From assembly GCF_000422905.1 (NCBI RefSeq), contig NZ_AUGY01000012.1, positions 25,569-89,568 on the forward strand: DNA of 64,000 nt. The letters are read 5' to 3'. The translations under genes and the position numbers were made by a program. Shown here piece by piece: positions 16,360-25,663 of this stretch. Source of the DNA: Paenibacillus alginolyticus DSM 5050 = NBRC 15375 (GTDB lineage Bacteria > Bacillota > Bacilli > Paenibacillales > NBRC-103111). Under the pieces are notes generated by a model, which saw only the letters and a program-made list of their open reading frames with translations, was not told the origin of the DNA and ran no database searches. Position 1 is the stretch's first letter. Each line of letters starts with the position of its first letter.

Positions 16360-17676
16360 GTGGAGAATTTTCTGGTCAAACAAAAAAAGAAGTGGTATAT
16401 CTATGCGGAAAAGGTGATGCATCTTGCCTTATTCGGTCATCTAATGAAATGGCTGGTTATTGGAAGCTTGGTTGGGATTATGACTGGTTCAGGATCGGCT
16501 TTGTTTTTGACTGGTTTGGATTTTGCAACCAAAGAACGACTGACCCACCCTAGGCTCTTTTGGCTACTGCCGCTGGGCGGCGCTCTTGTCAGCTATCTCT
16601 ATCTAAAGTATGGCAAGGAAGCATCGAAAGGAAACAATCTTATACTGGAGCAAATTCACGAAGGTAATGGAGCTGTTCCCTTTCGTATGGCGCCACTCGT
16701 TCTATTTGGAACATTTCTGACACATTTATTCGGAGGATCTGCCGGACGAGAAGGGACTGCGGTTCAAATGGGAGGAAGCTTCGCTGAATGGCTGGGAAAC
16801 CGGATGCGCTTGGATTCCTTTGATCGCAAAATCATTCTGATGTGCGGGATCGGTAGCGGATTCGGTTCAGTGTTTGGCACTCCACTCTCCGGCGCCATAT
16901 TTGGGCTGGAAGTGCTCACGATAGGTGTTATTCGATATGAAGCGTTACTTCCTTGTTTTGTGGCAAGTTTTGTTGGAGATATCGTCACAAGGGCGTGGGG
17001 AATTTTTCATCTTCACTATTCGGTTGGCACGATACTCGAGATATCTCCATTCATGATTGGGAAAGTGATTTTTGCCTCCATCATTTTCGGGCTGGCAAGC
17101 CTATTATTTAGTGAAATGACGCATGGATTAAAAGCCTTATTTGCAAGGTATATTAAAAACTCTGTTTTGAAGAGTTTTATAGGAGGACTTATTCTAATAG
17201 CGATTGTTTATCTGTTTGGAACAAGGGAATATTTGGGGCTGGGCATGCCTTTAATCTCGGAATCATTTCAAGGGACATCATCTTCCTTTGCTTTTTTGTG
17301 GAAAACGATCTTCACTTCCATTACGCTAGGTGCCGGTTTTCAAGGTGGGGAGGTTACTCCTTTATTTGTTATCGGTTCAACACTTGGAAGTGCGCTGGGC
17401 CATCTATTACAAGTATCTATACCTTTCATGGCGGCATTAGGGTTTATCGCTGTTTTCAGTGGAGCCACAAACACACCGATCGCTTGTTTTATTATGGGAA
17501 TCGAGTTGTTCGGTGCCGACAATATCATTTATATGTTTATAGCCTGCGTGATCAGTTATTATTTTTCCGCTCATACCGGGATTTACGGCTCGCAAAAAAT
17601 CGAGATTGCCAAATCGAAATTATATCAATTTCCGAAAAACGCGACATTAGCTTCAATTAGAAATAAGAAAAATTAG
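16360..17676 (+). CDS. CLC-F type fluoride/proton antiporter
   Basis: The 438-residue membrane protein is a CLC-family transporter. Family motifs are shifted to the fluoride-specific subclass: GREGT (about residue 130) in place of GKEGP, GSGFGSVFGTPLSG (about 165), and GGEVTPLF (about 329) in place of GG.FAP. CLC-F proteins export fluoride, protecting enolase and pyrophosphatase. The GTG at 16360 follows TTGAGGAGA and gives a lead of basic residues before the first helix. Placement behind a fluoride riboswitch makes the functional assignment strong. It is followed by the remnant of uppP, not by another crcB-type gene. Confidence 0.93.
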   Translation: MENFLVKQKKKWYIYAEKVMHLALFGHLMKWLVIGSLVGIMTGSGSALFLTGLDFATKERLTHPRLFWLLPLGGALVSYLYLKYGKEASKGNNLILEQIHEGNGAVPFRMAPLVLFGTFLTHLFGGSAGREGTAVQMGGSFAEWLGNRMRLDSFDRKIILMCGIGSGFGSVFGTPLSGAIFGLEVLTIGVIRYEALLPCFVASFVGDIVTRAWGIFHLHYSVGTILEISPFMIGKVIFASIIFGLASLLFSEMTHGLKALFARYIKNSVLKSFIGGLILIAIVYLFGTREYLGLGMPLISESFQGTSSSFAFLWKTIFTSITLGAGFQGGEVTPLFVIGSTLGSALGHLLQVSIPFMAALGFIAVFSGATNTPIACFIMGIELFGADNIIYMFIACVISYYFSAHTGIYGSQKIEIAKSKLYQFPKNATLASIRNKKN

Positions 17677-17806
17677 GTAAGAGTTTTAATGGGATTCCGA
17701 TGAGTGAGGAGAATCGACAGCGGGGAGAAAAACCGTGTGTTAACGCTTTAAACAGGAAATCATAAACTTTTAATGGATAATTATCATGAACTGTGGAGGA
17801 AATAGA

Positions 17807-17950
17807 ATGGATTATATCATTGCGGTGGTTTTGGGAATCGTGGAAGGATTAACGGAATTTTTACCTATTTCTTCAACGGGCCATTTAATTCTATCAGGTG
17901 AATTATTGGTTGTTGTGCATTTACCCCTACGATTACCTATTCTGAGCTAG
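17807..17950 (+). pseudogene. uppP: Undecaprenyl-diphosphatase UppP, N-terminal remnant
   Basis: The ATG at 17807 with TGGAGG upstream opens 47 codons. Residues 5-28 carry the UppP signature [16 protein letters not shown], including the catalytic Glu. After GELL the sequence loses similarity and a TAG at 17948 ends it. About 220 residues including the second conserved motif are missing, so it is a truncated copy. Confidence 0.8.
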
Positions 17951-18237
17951 TGGGATGATCAGATAAATAAATTGAAGTTTTATGAGCTATTTTGTGCGAT
18001 TTTGTCGAATAAACAACGTTGTACGACATATATTGTACGAAATTCACCATCAATAACAAGGAACTTAAAGCAGAGGAATCTCCTGCAGTTGAAAAAAAGA
18101 TTGAACATCTACGGAGAAGCTGTATGTATTTTATATAACTCGTAATTCGTTTGTGGATTTGGATGTGTATCGTTTAAGCTTTTAAACTGGACCATATCAT
18201 CGCAAAGTATCAGAGAAAAATAAAATAATAGAGTAAT
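17951..18237. other. Intergenic stretch, nothing recognised
   Basis: AT-rich, no coding frame and no clear hairpin. Probably holds the promoter for the riboswitch transcript that begins near 18239, but no clean -35/-10 pair was found. Confidence 0.4.
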
Positions 18238-18238
18238 G

Positions 18239-18328
18239 AAAAGGCACACCCATTGAAAAATGGGGCCGCAAAGCTACAGGGGTTACGACGTATAGGATCA
18301 ATATACGTTATGCCAGCCAGCTACCGAA
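18239..18328 (+). ncRNA. Cyclic di-GMP-I riboswitch (GEMM-I)
   Basis: The conserved GEMM-I architecture is visible: AAAGGCACACC, hairpin CCATTGAAAAATGG (GNRA-type tetraloop in P1b/P2), CCGCAAAGCTACAGGG, a variable P3 hairpin, then ATGCCAGCCAGCTACCG. It is followed by a terminator and then by a gene for c-di-GMP turnover, the expected regulatory target of this RNA. Confidence 0.92.
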
Positions 18329-18341
18329 ATGCGAAGGAAAT

Positions 18342-18367
18342 CCTCCTGTTTTCGGGAGGTTTTTTTT
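18342..18367 (+). terminator. Expression-platform terminator of the c-di-GMP riboswitch
   Basis: CCTCC pairs with GGAGG (18342-18346 and 18355-18359) followed by T8. It stands between aptamer and coding sequence. Confidence 0.8.
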
Positions 18368-18405
18368 ATACTTTAAAAATACTTGGAGGGAGGGGCTACT
18401 TTCGT

Positions 18406-20355
18406 ATGAGCAAATTACTTAGTTCCTTTCATCAGTCCCGAGAAAAGTCAACTTGTATTAGAATTTCAGCAATCTACATATTCTTAAGCACCACTTGGGT
18501 TATAGGTTCGGATATTTTACTGCGATTAGCGTTGCACCATGAGGTCAGCGCGGCGGAAACCTTCAAAGGGCTGCTGTATACGATGATAACAGGATGGATA
18601 CTTTATGTCATTCTGAAACGGAATATGCTGGAATTATGGTTCTCCAAAGAAAAAACAAGAGCGAGCGAACATCGATTTCGCGAATTGTTTCATCACGCCA
18701 ATGATGGTATTGCGTTAATTGAATTGCAGAATGACGGAGTTATCAGCAAGATTTTGGAAGTGAACGAAACGTTTTGTAGGCAAATCGGCTGTTCGAGGAA
18801 GGAAATCTTAGCGATCTCACAAATTGAGCTTCCGAAGTGGAAGGAAGTCAGTCAGTTGGTAGATCAATTTGTAAAGCAAGGCAGTATGACATTTGAATGG
18901 GAGTTTTCGTCGGAAATTGGTCAAAAAATTCCGGTCGAAATCAGCGGAAGATGGTTTGAATATGAAGGAAACAAAGTGATTCTGTGCATCTCTCGGGATA
19001 TTACAGAACGAAAACAAACCGAAGAGCGGATGACTTACTTGGCTTACCACGATCCGATAACCAGCCTGCCTAATTTCACTTTTTTTCAAGAAACATGTTC
19101 TGAGGCTCTACAGGAGGCAAACATTCACGGGCATAGGGTGTGTATATTGGATATAGAGATCGACCGCTGGAAAATGATTCATGAGACGATAGGACGGAAA
19201 TTCAATCAACTTCTCCTGCAATGTATTGCGATAAAACTAAGGGAATGTAGAAGGGGCAATGATGTATTGTCCAGAGGAGAGGTTTGCGATTTCAAGCTTC
19301 TTCTGCCGAACATCTCCGGTGTTGATGAAGCGATTGAGGTGGCAAGGAGCATCATTGAACAGTTCGAACAACCTCTCATGGTGCAGGATAACGAATACTA
19401 TATCACGCCCCGAATCGGTATAGCTTTGTATCCGAATGATGGTCAGGATTTGGAGTCGTTATTTCGAAGCGCCCACCTTGCTCTATCCCGTGGAAAGGAA
19501 GCTGGAAGTAGATATCAACTCTACGACTCGACGATGTATGACGATACTTCGAATGCGGTCATGCTGGAGAACGATCTCTACAGGGCAATGGCCGGCAATC
19601 AATTTGAACTGGCCTATCAGGCACAGACGGATATGAGATCCGGTAAATTGATGGGAATGGAAGCGTTGATTCGCTGGTGGCATCCGGAAAAAGGAATCAT
19701 CTCGCCAGATCAATTTATTTCATTGGCCGAGGAGACCGGGCTCATTGTTCCAATCGGCGAATGGATTATCTATGAGGCTTGTAGACAGAATAAAGCCTGG
19801 CAGGATGCAGGATTCAGAAAAGTACCGATCGCTGTAAATTTGTCCATATGTCAGTTCTCACAATTCAACATTGTTGGCAGCGTGCAACGCATTTTGGAGA
19901 AAACCGGATTATTGCCGCAATATCTTGAACTTGAAATTACGGAAAGCATGACTATGGATGTGAATCATACGGTTCTAGTTCTGAAAGATTTGAAGGCTTT
20001 AGGTGTTCAGATCAGTATGGACGATTTCGGAACGGGATACAGTTCTCTAACTCATCTAAAGAAGTTTCCAATTGACAAACTGAAAATCGATCAATCATTC
20101 ATCCGGGATATTTCGGTAGATAAAAATGATGCCAGTATTGTAGCCACAATCATTGCCTTAGCTCACAATCTCAACTTGTTGGTCATTGCTGAAGGAGTCG
20201 AAAAACAGGAACAGTTTGAGTTTTTACAGTTACAAAAGTGCGACGGTATGCAGGGATACCTGTTTAGTCCGCCGCTGTATGCTAAACAAATGGAATCACT
20301 GCTTAAAACATTAACACCTCATAACGACATCTCTTTTCTATCGGAAAATACTTGA
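18406..20355 (+). CDS. Membrane PAS-GGDEF-EAL protein, probable c-di-GMP phosphodiesterase
   Basis: The 649-residue protein has two N-terminal membrane helices (about residues 20-40 and 57-74), a PAS domain (about 90-205, ending SRDITERKQTEE), a GGDEF domain (about 215-375) and an EAL domain (about 390-640). The diguanylate-cyclase signature is replaced by SRGEVCDF (about 289), so synthesis is lost. The EAL domain keeps EALIRW (about 419), NLS, ELEITES, MDDFGTGYSS, DKLKIDQSFI and IAEGVE, so it should hydrolyse c-di-GMP. ATG 18406 follows GGAGGGAGGGG; the longer open frame upstream runs through the riboswitch. c-di-GMP sensing by the leader would close a feedback loop. Confidence 0.92.
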   Translation: MSKLLSSFHQSREKSTCIRISAIYIFLSTTWVIGSDILLRLALHHEVSAAETFKGLLYTMITGWILYVILKRNMLELWFSKEKTRASEHRFRELFHHANDGIALIELQNDGVISKILEVNETFCRQIGCSRKEILAISQIELPKWKEVSQLVDQFVKQGSMTFEWEFSSEIGQKIPVEISGRWFEYEGNKVILCISRDITERKQTEERMTYLAYHDPITSLPNFTFFQETCSEALQEANIHGHRVCILDIEIDRWKMIHETIGRKFNQLLLQCIAIKLRECRRGNDVLSRGEVCDFKLLLPNISGVDEAIEVARSIIEQFEQPLMVQDNEYYITPRIGIALYPNDGQDLESLFRSAHLALSRGKEAGSRYQLYDSTMYDDTSNAVMLENDLYRAMAGNQFELAYQAQTDMRSGKLMGMEALIRWWHPEKGIISPDQFISLAEETGLIVPIGEWIIYEACRQNKAWQDAGFRKVPIAVNLSICQFSQFNIVGSVQRILEKTGLLPQYLELEITESMTMDVNHTVLVLKDLKALGVQISMDDFGTGYSSLTHLKKFPIDKLKIDQSFIRDISVDKNDASIVATIIALAHNLNLLVIAEGVEKQEQFEFLQLQKCDGMQGYLFSPPLYAKQMESLLKTLTPHNDISFLSENT

Positions 20356-20492
20356 ATGGTTTCGTCCAGGTTGGTCGTTTAAAAGGGGTACAACGAACCG
20401 AGAAATAATGTCATCTTAGTTATCGGTTATACTAGCTGCAGCAGTCATGTCCAACAACATGAATTTGTGCCCACTTTCCCGGGGTGTACATG

Positions 20493-20564
20493 TGCGGTAC
20501 AATGGATATTGTCTCGTCGACAGAAGGGACACAAATTCAAGTCACCTTTCCACGAATCGATTGA
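20493..20564 (+). pseudogene. Histidine-kinase C-terminal tail remnant
   Basis: Reads GTMDIVSSTEGTQIQVTFPR and stops, the pattern of the last strand of a HATPase domain (G....S..GTQ..VTFP). The rest of the kinase is absent. Confidence 0.4.
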
Positions 20565-20730
20565 GCTAGTAATTCGCTGATCAATCTTATGCACACAGAA
20601 ATGTACTAACTAGAAAATATATAGCTCCATTTTTTTGCATCTACGTACTTGGACACCTGGTAGGTAAGATTTACAAAGATCAACAAAATCGTTATTATTG
20701 ATATTGGAGTATGTGAATAGTTTGACTCGG

Positions 20731-20758
20731 AGGAGCCTGTCATTTTCAGGCTCCTTTT
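20731..20758 (+). terminator. Hairpin terminator/attenuator
   Basis: AGGAGCCTG pairs perfectly with CAGGCTCCT, followed by TTTTGTGTTTTT. With its 5' flank it shares CGGAGGAGCCTGTCATTT with the leader of the NhaD/ArsB-type gene (minus strand, 15236-15253 region). Confidence 0.65.
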
Positions 20759-20965
20759 GTGTTTTTCACAGATTGGGCCTGTAAACAATTGTGACTCGGC
20801 AGACCTCAAGCGGGATGGAAAAGGAGAGATGCATGACTCTTTAAACAAATGGAAATAACTGAGAAGACTTTTGGGATTTATTTTCTAGGAGTGAAACATC
20901 TGCGTCATGATGTGTTCATGCCGAGAAACTGGGAGGAGCAGGAATGACCTGATTAATTCCGCATA

Positions 20966-21834
20966 TTGATGAACAGACTTACTTCTATGCCAATTTGTGC
21001 TAACTTGATTGACGAAAAAACAGGTGTGGATGTAATTGCTCCCTATTATACGCAGGAAGTAAACGGTCTGAAAATCTTTATCGGCTACGCCGATCCGTTT
21101 GTGAAAGTCAGACAGCCGTTGTCGTTCACACGAGGGTTAAAGGTTACAATGCCGGAAGAAAGCATTTCCAAGTATGTGAATATTCATCGTAACCAGGAAA
21201 AATGCGATGTGGTTTTGGCCCTTACACACCTGGGATTGCCGGCACAAGTGGATCTATCGAACAACCCGGGGTGCGAAGGCGTGAACTTCATCCTCGGGGA
21301 AAAGGAAAAGATTATTTCTACCAGATGATTGAAGTCAGCCCGGGCATATATCCGGAAGATCCGAGCATGCATCGGATTGTTAACAAGGTGCGGAAATTTT
21401 GAATTTTATTCCTAAAAAAGGAAATTTATTACATACAATATGAAGGTGGAGTGTGTCTCAAGCAAGCCGAAGGGACTGCGGATTACCAAGATTGAAGTAA
21501 ATGGCGAGCCGATCGATTTAAACAGGGAATACAACGTGGTTTCATTCCAAAGAGAAGGGGAGAAAACGGATATGGTGTACAAAATCAAAATGTGAAAAAT
21601 ACGCAAGTGCTGTCCATAACCCAATACGATGCCATTCGGGAATTCTTGAAGAAACATTCCCCAATTAGTTATCAGATCGAAGGCCGGGTTGTGGCAACCG
21701 ACCTGCCGCCGATTGTTCTTTCACGTTCCCCGCTCCAGGAAGCGGCTATGAGTTTCATTAATTTGTTGTCAGCCGCAGAATCACCTTCCCAAAATCATGA
21801 TGTGGAGTTGAGCATAGGGGTGTTCATTGACTGA
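20966..21834 (+). pseudogene. 5'-nucleotidase/SoxB-like metallophosphoesterase, decayed copy A
   Basis: Fragments in several frames line up with one protein: an N-proximal piece (VIAPYYTQEVNGLKIFIGYADPF, CDVVLALTHLGLPAQVDL, EGVNFILG) to 21310, then pieces reading SPGIYPEDPSM, KIEVNGEPIDLNREYNVVSF and KHSPISYQIEGRVVATDLPP. These correspond to the metallophosphatase domain (ALTHLG is the motif of the LTHxG type) and the C-terminal 5'-nucleotidase domain. The metal-binding start is missing and at least three frameshifts are needed, so it is dead. A relative of the same family lies inverted at 23709-24806. Confidence 0.6.
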
Positions 21835-21919
21835 GAGGATTTAATGTTATTGTTTCTTTTCTTTATCAAATCTTAAAATAAATATTGTATCCTATTCTCT
21901 AACGTTTAAAGGGGGAAGA

Positions 21920-22609
21920 ATGTTGAAAGGAAAAACGATCTTAATCGTAGAAGATGATGCCAAAATTCGACGCCTCCTTAAATTATATCTGGAAAGAGAA
22001 GGATATGAAGTATTGGAAGCGCAAGACGGGGCAGATGGAATGGATACTTTCATGAAATTGGACCCGTGCTTTGTCATACTGGATCTCATGTTGCCGAAAA
22101 AAAGCGGGGAAGACTTATGTCAATGGATCCGCACCGAGTTGAAAAGCGATATTCCCATTATTATGTTAACGGCAAAAGTGGATGAATCCGATCGAATCAA
22201 AGGATTGCAAATGGGAGCAGATGATTATATCATCAAGCCATTCAGTCCACAAGAAGTTGTCGCGAGGGTTGATGCGGTACTTAGAAGAACAGCTAACCGT
22301 TGCAGTAAAATCAGTTATAAGGGATTAACCATCAAGCCGCTGCGTGGGGAAGTTAAATATAACGGCAGCATCATTCCGCTTACTACACATGAGTTTAAAT
22401 TGCTGTATTATTTCATGAGGCACCCGAATCGGATTTTAACGCGTGAACAAATCCTTCAGGAGCTTTATCCGAACGAAGAGAAGACGGTGATCGATCGTAC
22501 GGTGGATGTCCATGTCGGTAAGCTTCGGGAGAAAATCGAGACATCAAATGAAGTCCCTCTGTTTTTTGAAACCATTCGGGGAATGGGGTATCGGTTTGTC
22601 GCCTATTAA
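21920..22609 (+). CDS. OmpR/PhoP-family response regulator
   Basis: The 229-residue protein has a receiver domain (about 1-120; EDD acidic pocket, phospho-acceptor Asp in VILDLML about residue 54, Thr in MLTAK, Lys in IIKPF) and an OmpR winged-helix DNA-binding domain (about 130-228, ending GMGYRFVAY). The ATG follows AAGGGGGAAG. The kinase gene begins within its last codons, so the pair is translationally coupled. Its targets are not evident; location between two SoxB-like remnants and upstream of thiol-redox genes suggests envelope or sulfur stress, but that is inference. Confidence 0.93.
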   Translation: MLKGKTILIVEDDAKIRRLLKLYLEREGYEVLEAQDGADGMDTFMKLDPCFVILDLMLPKKSGEDLCQWIRTELKSDIPIIMLTAKVDESDRIKGLQMGADDYIIKPFSPQEVVARVDAVLRRTANRCSKISYKGLTIKPLRGEVKYNGSIIPLTTHEFKLLYYFMRHPNRILTREQILQELYPNEEKTVIDRTVDVHVGKLREKIETSNEVPLFFETIRGMGYRFVAY

Positions 22610-23732
22610 GTATGTTCTAGCTTGGAAGAACCATCTGAAATGGAAATTAATCGTGGTCAATGTTGTAGTCATTGCCGTTGTGATTTGGTTTGCAGGCGTT
22701 TCTGTTAAAGATTTTGCTTGCATATTGGTTGGGCAGTACCAACTGGTCGGAGAAGAAAAAAGCCAGTTTTTCAATCAAACGATGCACTTTTACTTGTTAA
22801 GGGCAAGTGTTCTGGCCATCATTGTTGCCGCGGTCATCCACTTCTTTTTTATCAAAAGGCTATTAGCCCCGCTCAAACGGCTGACTCAGTCTGCACGGCA
22901 GCTTACAGCTGGAACGTACCCGGAACCCATTCAACCCTCATCGGAAGATGAGATCGGTCAACTCACCCGACACTTTAATGAATTGACTCGAACGTTGAAG
23001 CGAACGGAAGAAAACCGGAAACGGATGCTGAGCAACATCTCTCATGATCTGCGGACGCCTTTAAGCAGTTTGAATGGGTACTTGGAGGCATTGAGCAACG
23101 GCGTGCTTGAGGGAAATCAGGAGCTTTATCAATCGCTTTTGGAGGAATCCTTGCATTTAACCCGGTTAGTTGAACAACTGCATCAACTCACCGTGTGGGA
23201 AGACAGGCAAAAGACTCGATTGGCTTTAAGCAAAATAGATATCCATGAACTGACGAACCGTTGTATACAAACGTTTCGATTGGAATATCAGAACAAAGAC
23301 ATTGAACTACACGTTTCCATCCAGGAAGATACCGTGATAGGGGACGATGACGGGCTAAAACAAGTGATGAACAATCTGTTGAAAAACGCTTTAGTATACA
23401 ACACGGGACGAAACGTATGGGCGACTGGGGAAGCCAACGATCAGTTTTATCGAATTACTGTAAGCAACCTGGGAGAACCTTTGCAGGAGGATATGCGAGA
23501 GCTTGTATTTGAGCGGTTTTTCCAGGCTGATCCGTCAAGGCATCGAGGGGAGAATACAAAAGGAAGCGGCCTCGGACTTGCGATTGTCAAAGAAATTGTC
23601 GAACAGCTTGGAGGAAAGTCAGGGCTTTATTCAGAAGGCAACAAACATTCCTTTTGGTTTACGATCCCTCGGTGTTTGGTTTCGCAGCCCGTTCAAGAAA
23701 TTGATCAGTCAAATACAAAAAATATGGGGTGA
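22596..23732 (+). CDS. Sensor histidine kinase paired with the upstream response regulator
   Basis: Membrane-bound kinase of about 378 residues. Two helices (about 18-40 and 62-85) flank a short extracytoplasmic loop, followed by HAMP (about 85-135), HisKA with the phospho-acceptor in NISHDLRTPL (about 150) and HATPase_c with NNLLKNAL (N box), FERFFQ (F box) and GSGLGLAIV (G2). A TTG at 22596 is taken as start because GGGGAATGGGG precedes it and it gives a compact lead; an earlier in-frame start at 22506 would overlap the regulator by 100 bases. The C-terminus overlaps the antisense 3' end of the next gene by 24 bases. Confidence 0.88.
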   Translation: MSPIKYVLAWKNHLKWKLIVVNVVVIAVVIWFAGVSVKDFACILVGQYQLVGEEKSQFFNQTMHFYLLRASVLAIIVAAVIHFFFIKRLLAPLKRLTQSARQLTAGTYPEPIQPSSEDEIGQLTRHFNELTRTLKRTEENRKRMLSNISHDLRTPLSSLNGYLEALSNGVLEGNQELYQSLLEESLHLTRLVEQLHQLTVWEDRQKTRLALSKIDIHELTNRCIQTFRLEYQNKDIELHVSIQEDTVIGDDDGLKQVMNNLLKNALVYNTGRNVWATGEANDQFYRITVSNLGEPLQEDMRELVFERFFQADPSRHRGENTKGSGLGLAIVKEIVEQLGGKSGLYSEGNKHSFWFTIPRCLVSQPVQEIDQSNTKNMG

Positions 23733-24806
23733 CTCCCCGATTTCAACGATTTTGTGATCAGCAAAAAAATGCTTGATCGCTTTATGGGCATGCAGCTCCA
23801 ATTTTTTCTTGGCCGAATTACCTCGAACGAGGAAATGTTCAATGCGGTTGCCTTTAGGATTATAGGGCTTATAGGCCATCGTTATTCCGGATGAGCGCAA
23901 CACATATCCGCCTTTCTGTTGAAAAGGATCGGGAGAAAAGACTTGCTCCAGATTCGCCTCAAAAGCCTTCAAGATACTCTGACCATCCAATTCAACTGTA
24001 AACAGTTCCGGATTCGTCGGAATGATTTGGTATAGGTCTTTTACCGTCATCCGCCCCGGCGCGCCGTACCTCCATCCGTGGGATAAGGCGATGTCCGCCT
24101 CTGCCGCATGCAAATAAGCGTCGGTAATGAGACAATCCATCGGCGTTTCGTTCAGGGTCATGCGATGCAGCGGCGTCTTCAATTCGCCAATGACCTCATT
24201 CAATTGTGTCTCGTATGGTTGCATGATCTTTTTGATCAGGAGGGAGAGATCGGGATCTTCTTCGAATTGATCGGAGAGCAGTGGGATGAGACGGTGCCGT
24301 ACATTCGTGATTTTCCCGTATTCAAAGGTAAGGTCGAGTTGACAGAGGAAGGAAGCGCTCGCCCCAGATTGAATAATCCAGGTTCCATTCTGGCGTATCG
24401 GTTTAGCAATCCGGTCATGCCTATGGCCGCTTAGAATGATATCGATTCCGTCTATGAGTGATGCCGCTTTAACGTCTAGAGGCAACCCCATATGACTGAT
24501 CACTACGACAAGATCCGCTTTATGCCCCACCCGCAATCGTTGAATGACTGCTTTCATTTCTTCCACATCGAGCGTAAAAATCAATCCCTCCGAGAAGAAC
24601 GGCGGCATGGTTTGATCCACAAAAGGATAAGTCCATCCCGTCAGACCCACCTTGATCCCCCCTACCTCCTTCATCATGTAAGATTGAAAAGGAATTTGCT
24701 TGGCGGAAGTTGAAGACGCGTTCATCGTTAAGGCAGGTATGGAAGCTCGGCTTAATAGGGAAAATAGCTGATCCGTACCGTATGCGTAATCCCAGTTACC
24801 AGGCAC
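23709..24806 (-). pseudogene. 5'-nucleotidase/SoxB-like metallophosphoesterase, N-truncated copy B
   Basis: About 365 residues remain in one frame. PGNWDYAYGTDQ, VISHMGLP, and ILSGHRHDR (the GHxH metal motif) are the middle and end of the metallophosphatase domain; LITDAYLHAAEADIALSHGWRYGAPG and GGYVLRSSG belong to the 5'-nucleotidase C-terminal domain. The family's N-terminal DxH metal site is missing: the sequence before PGNWDY is the tail of an NlpC/P60 gene, so a deletion fused two genes. The PGNWDYAYG segment and sulfur context favour the SoxB side of the family. Probably inactive for lack of half the metal ligands. Confidence 0.65.
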
Positions 24807-25480
24807 TAGCGCAGAATCTTGCCATTTCCCAAATAGATGCCGTTATTTGTTATTCGGTGCGCTACTTTGTTGATTCCGGAGTAACTGGAGCTTTTATTGC
24901 CCTTGTAAGAGATAAAGAACATTATGTCTCCCGGTTTTAGTTGCTGCCAGTTGGTTGTCGTTTTGCCGATTTTTTCACATATTCGGCTTGAGTTCTGGAA
25001 TTCCCCGGGAGAATAATTCCTGCACTTCCTTAAATGCCTGCCTAACAAAATCGGAACAGTCGAATGTCTCGGTATTGGAACGGCTAGAACCGAACTTGTA
25101 GGGCGTCCCTAAATACTTCATTCCCTTTTCAATGATGTTCTTTGCCCTATCTGAGGTATTTTGGACGTTTGAATTGGAAGAAGATTCCTCCACCTTTATA
25201 TGCTGGTTTTGAGTTGTCACATATCCGGTACGGCCAGCATCATCCTTGACCTTGAACCAATAGCTGTTGACACGGTCCGTTATTTCCACATGTTTTTAAG
25301 TAACCGATACGGTCGCTGCTCAAAGAGGGCTTGTCCCGAAAGCTTACACTTTTCATGATGACAGCGTCCCCGCCGCTTGCTGCCAAAGCGCTGTCATGTC
25401 CAAACGAAATCGTTCCGGCGATGAGTGCAGGAGCCAATAATGCGATTGCTAATTTTCTTCTGGAGCATCGAAATTCCTCC
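24806..25480 (-). pseudogene. Secreted SH3-NlpC/P60 endopeptidase, frameshifted
   Basis: Parts of one cell-wall hydrolase are spread over three frames. A start at about 25470 (GGAGGAATTTCG then ATG) leads within a few codons, after a frameshift, into a signal peptide (KLAIALLAPALIAGTISFG), an SH3-like domain (VIMKSVSFRDKPSLSSDRIGYL ... YWFKVKDDAGRTGYVTT), an NlpC/P60 domain with the catalytic Cys in FDCSDFVRQAF, and, after another shift, WQQLKPGDIMFF and GIYLGNGKIL where the catalytic His should lie. It is cut at its end by the fusion with the SoxB-like gene. Non-functional. Confidence 0.75.
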
Positions 25481-25663
25481 TGTGATACTTATAAATTTCC
25501 CGAAGCGGTAACGATTGCTTGCGGGATAATTTAAGCGTAGCACAGGGTTGGACGAGACTTGGATGCACTTTTTTCCATTTGCTTTATCTCTTCTTAAAAA
25601 AGATGAGATAAGATGAACTTTGTTCGGGATTATAAAGAGCCAAAAATGGAGGAGGTGATTGTA

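Larger units (their letters stand above)
20356..20965. other. Region of small remnants between the EAL gene and the 5'-nucleotidase remnant
   Basis: Contains a 24-codon histidine-kinase tail (20493-20564) and a leader-like hairpin (20731-20758). Nothing else is recognisable. Confidence 0.45.
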
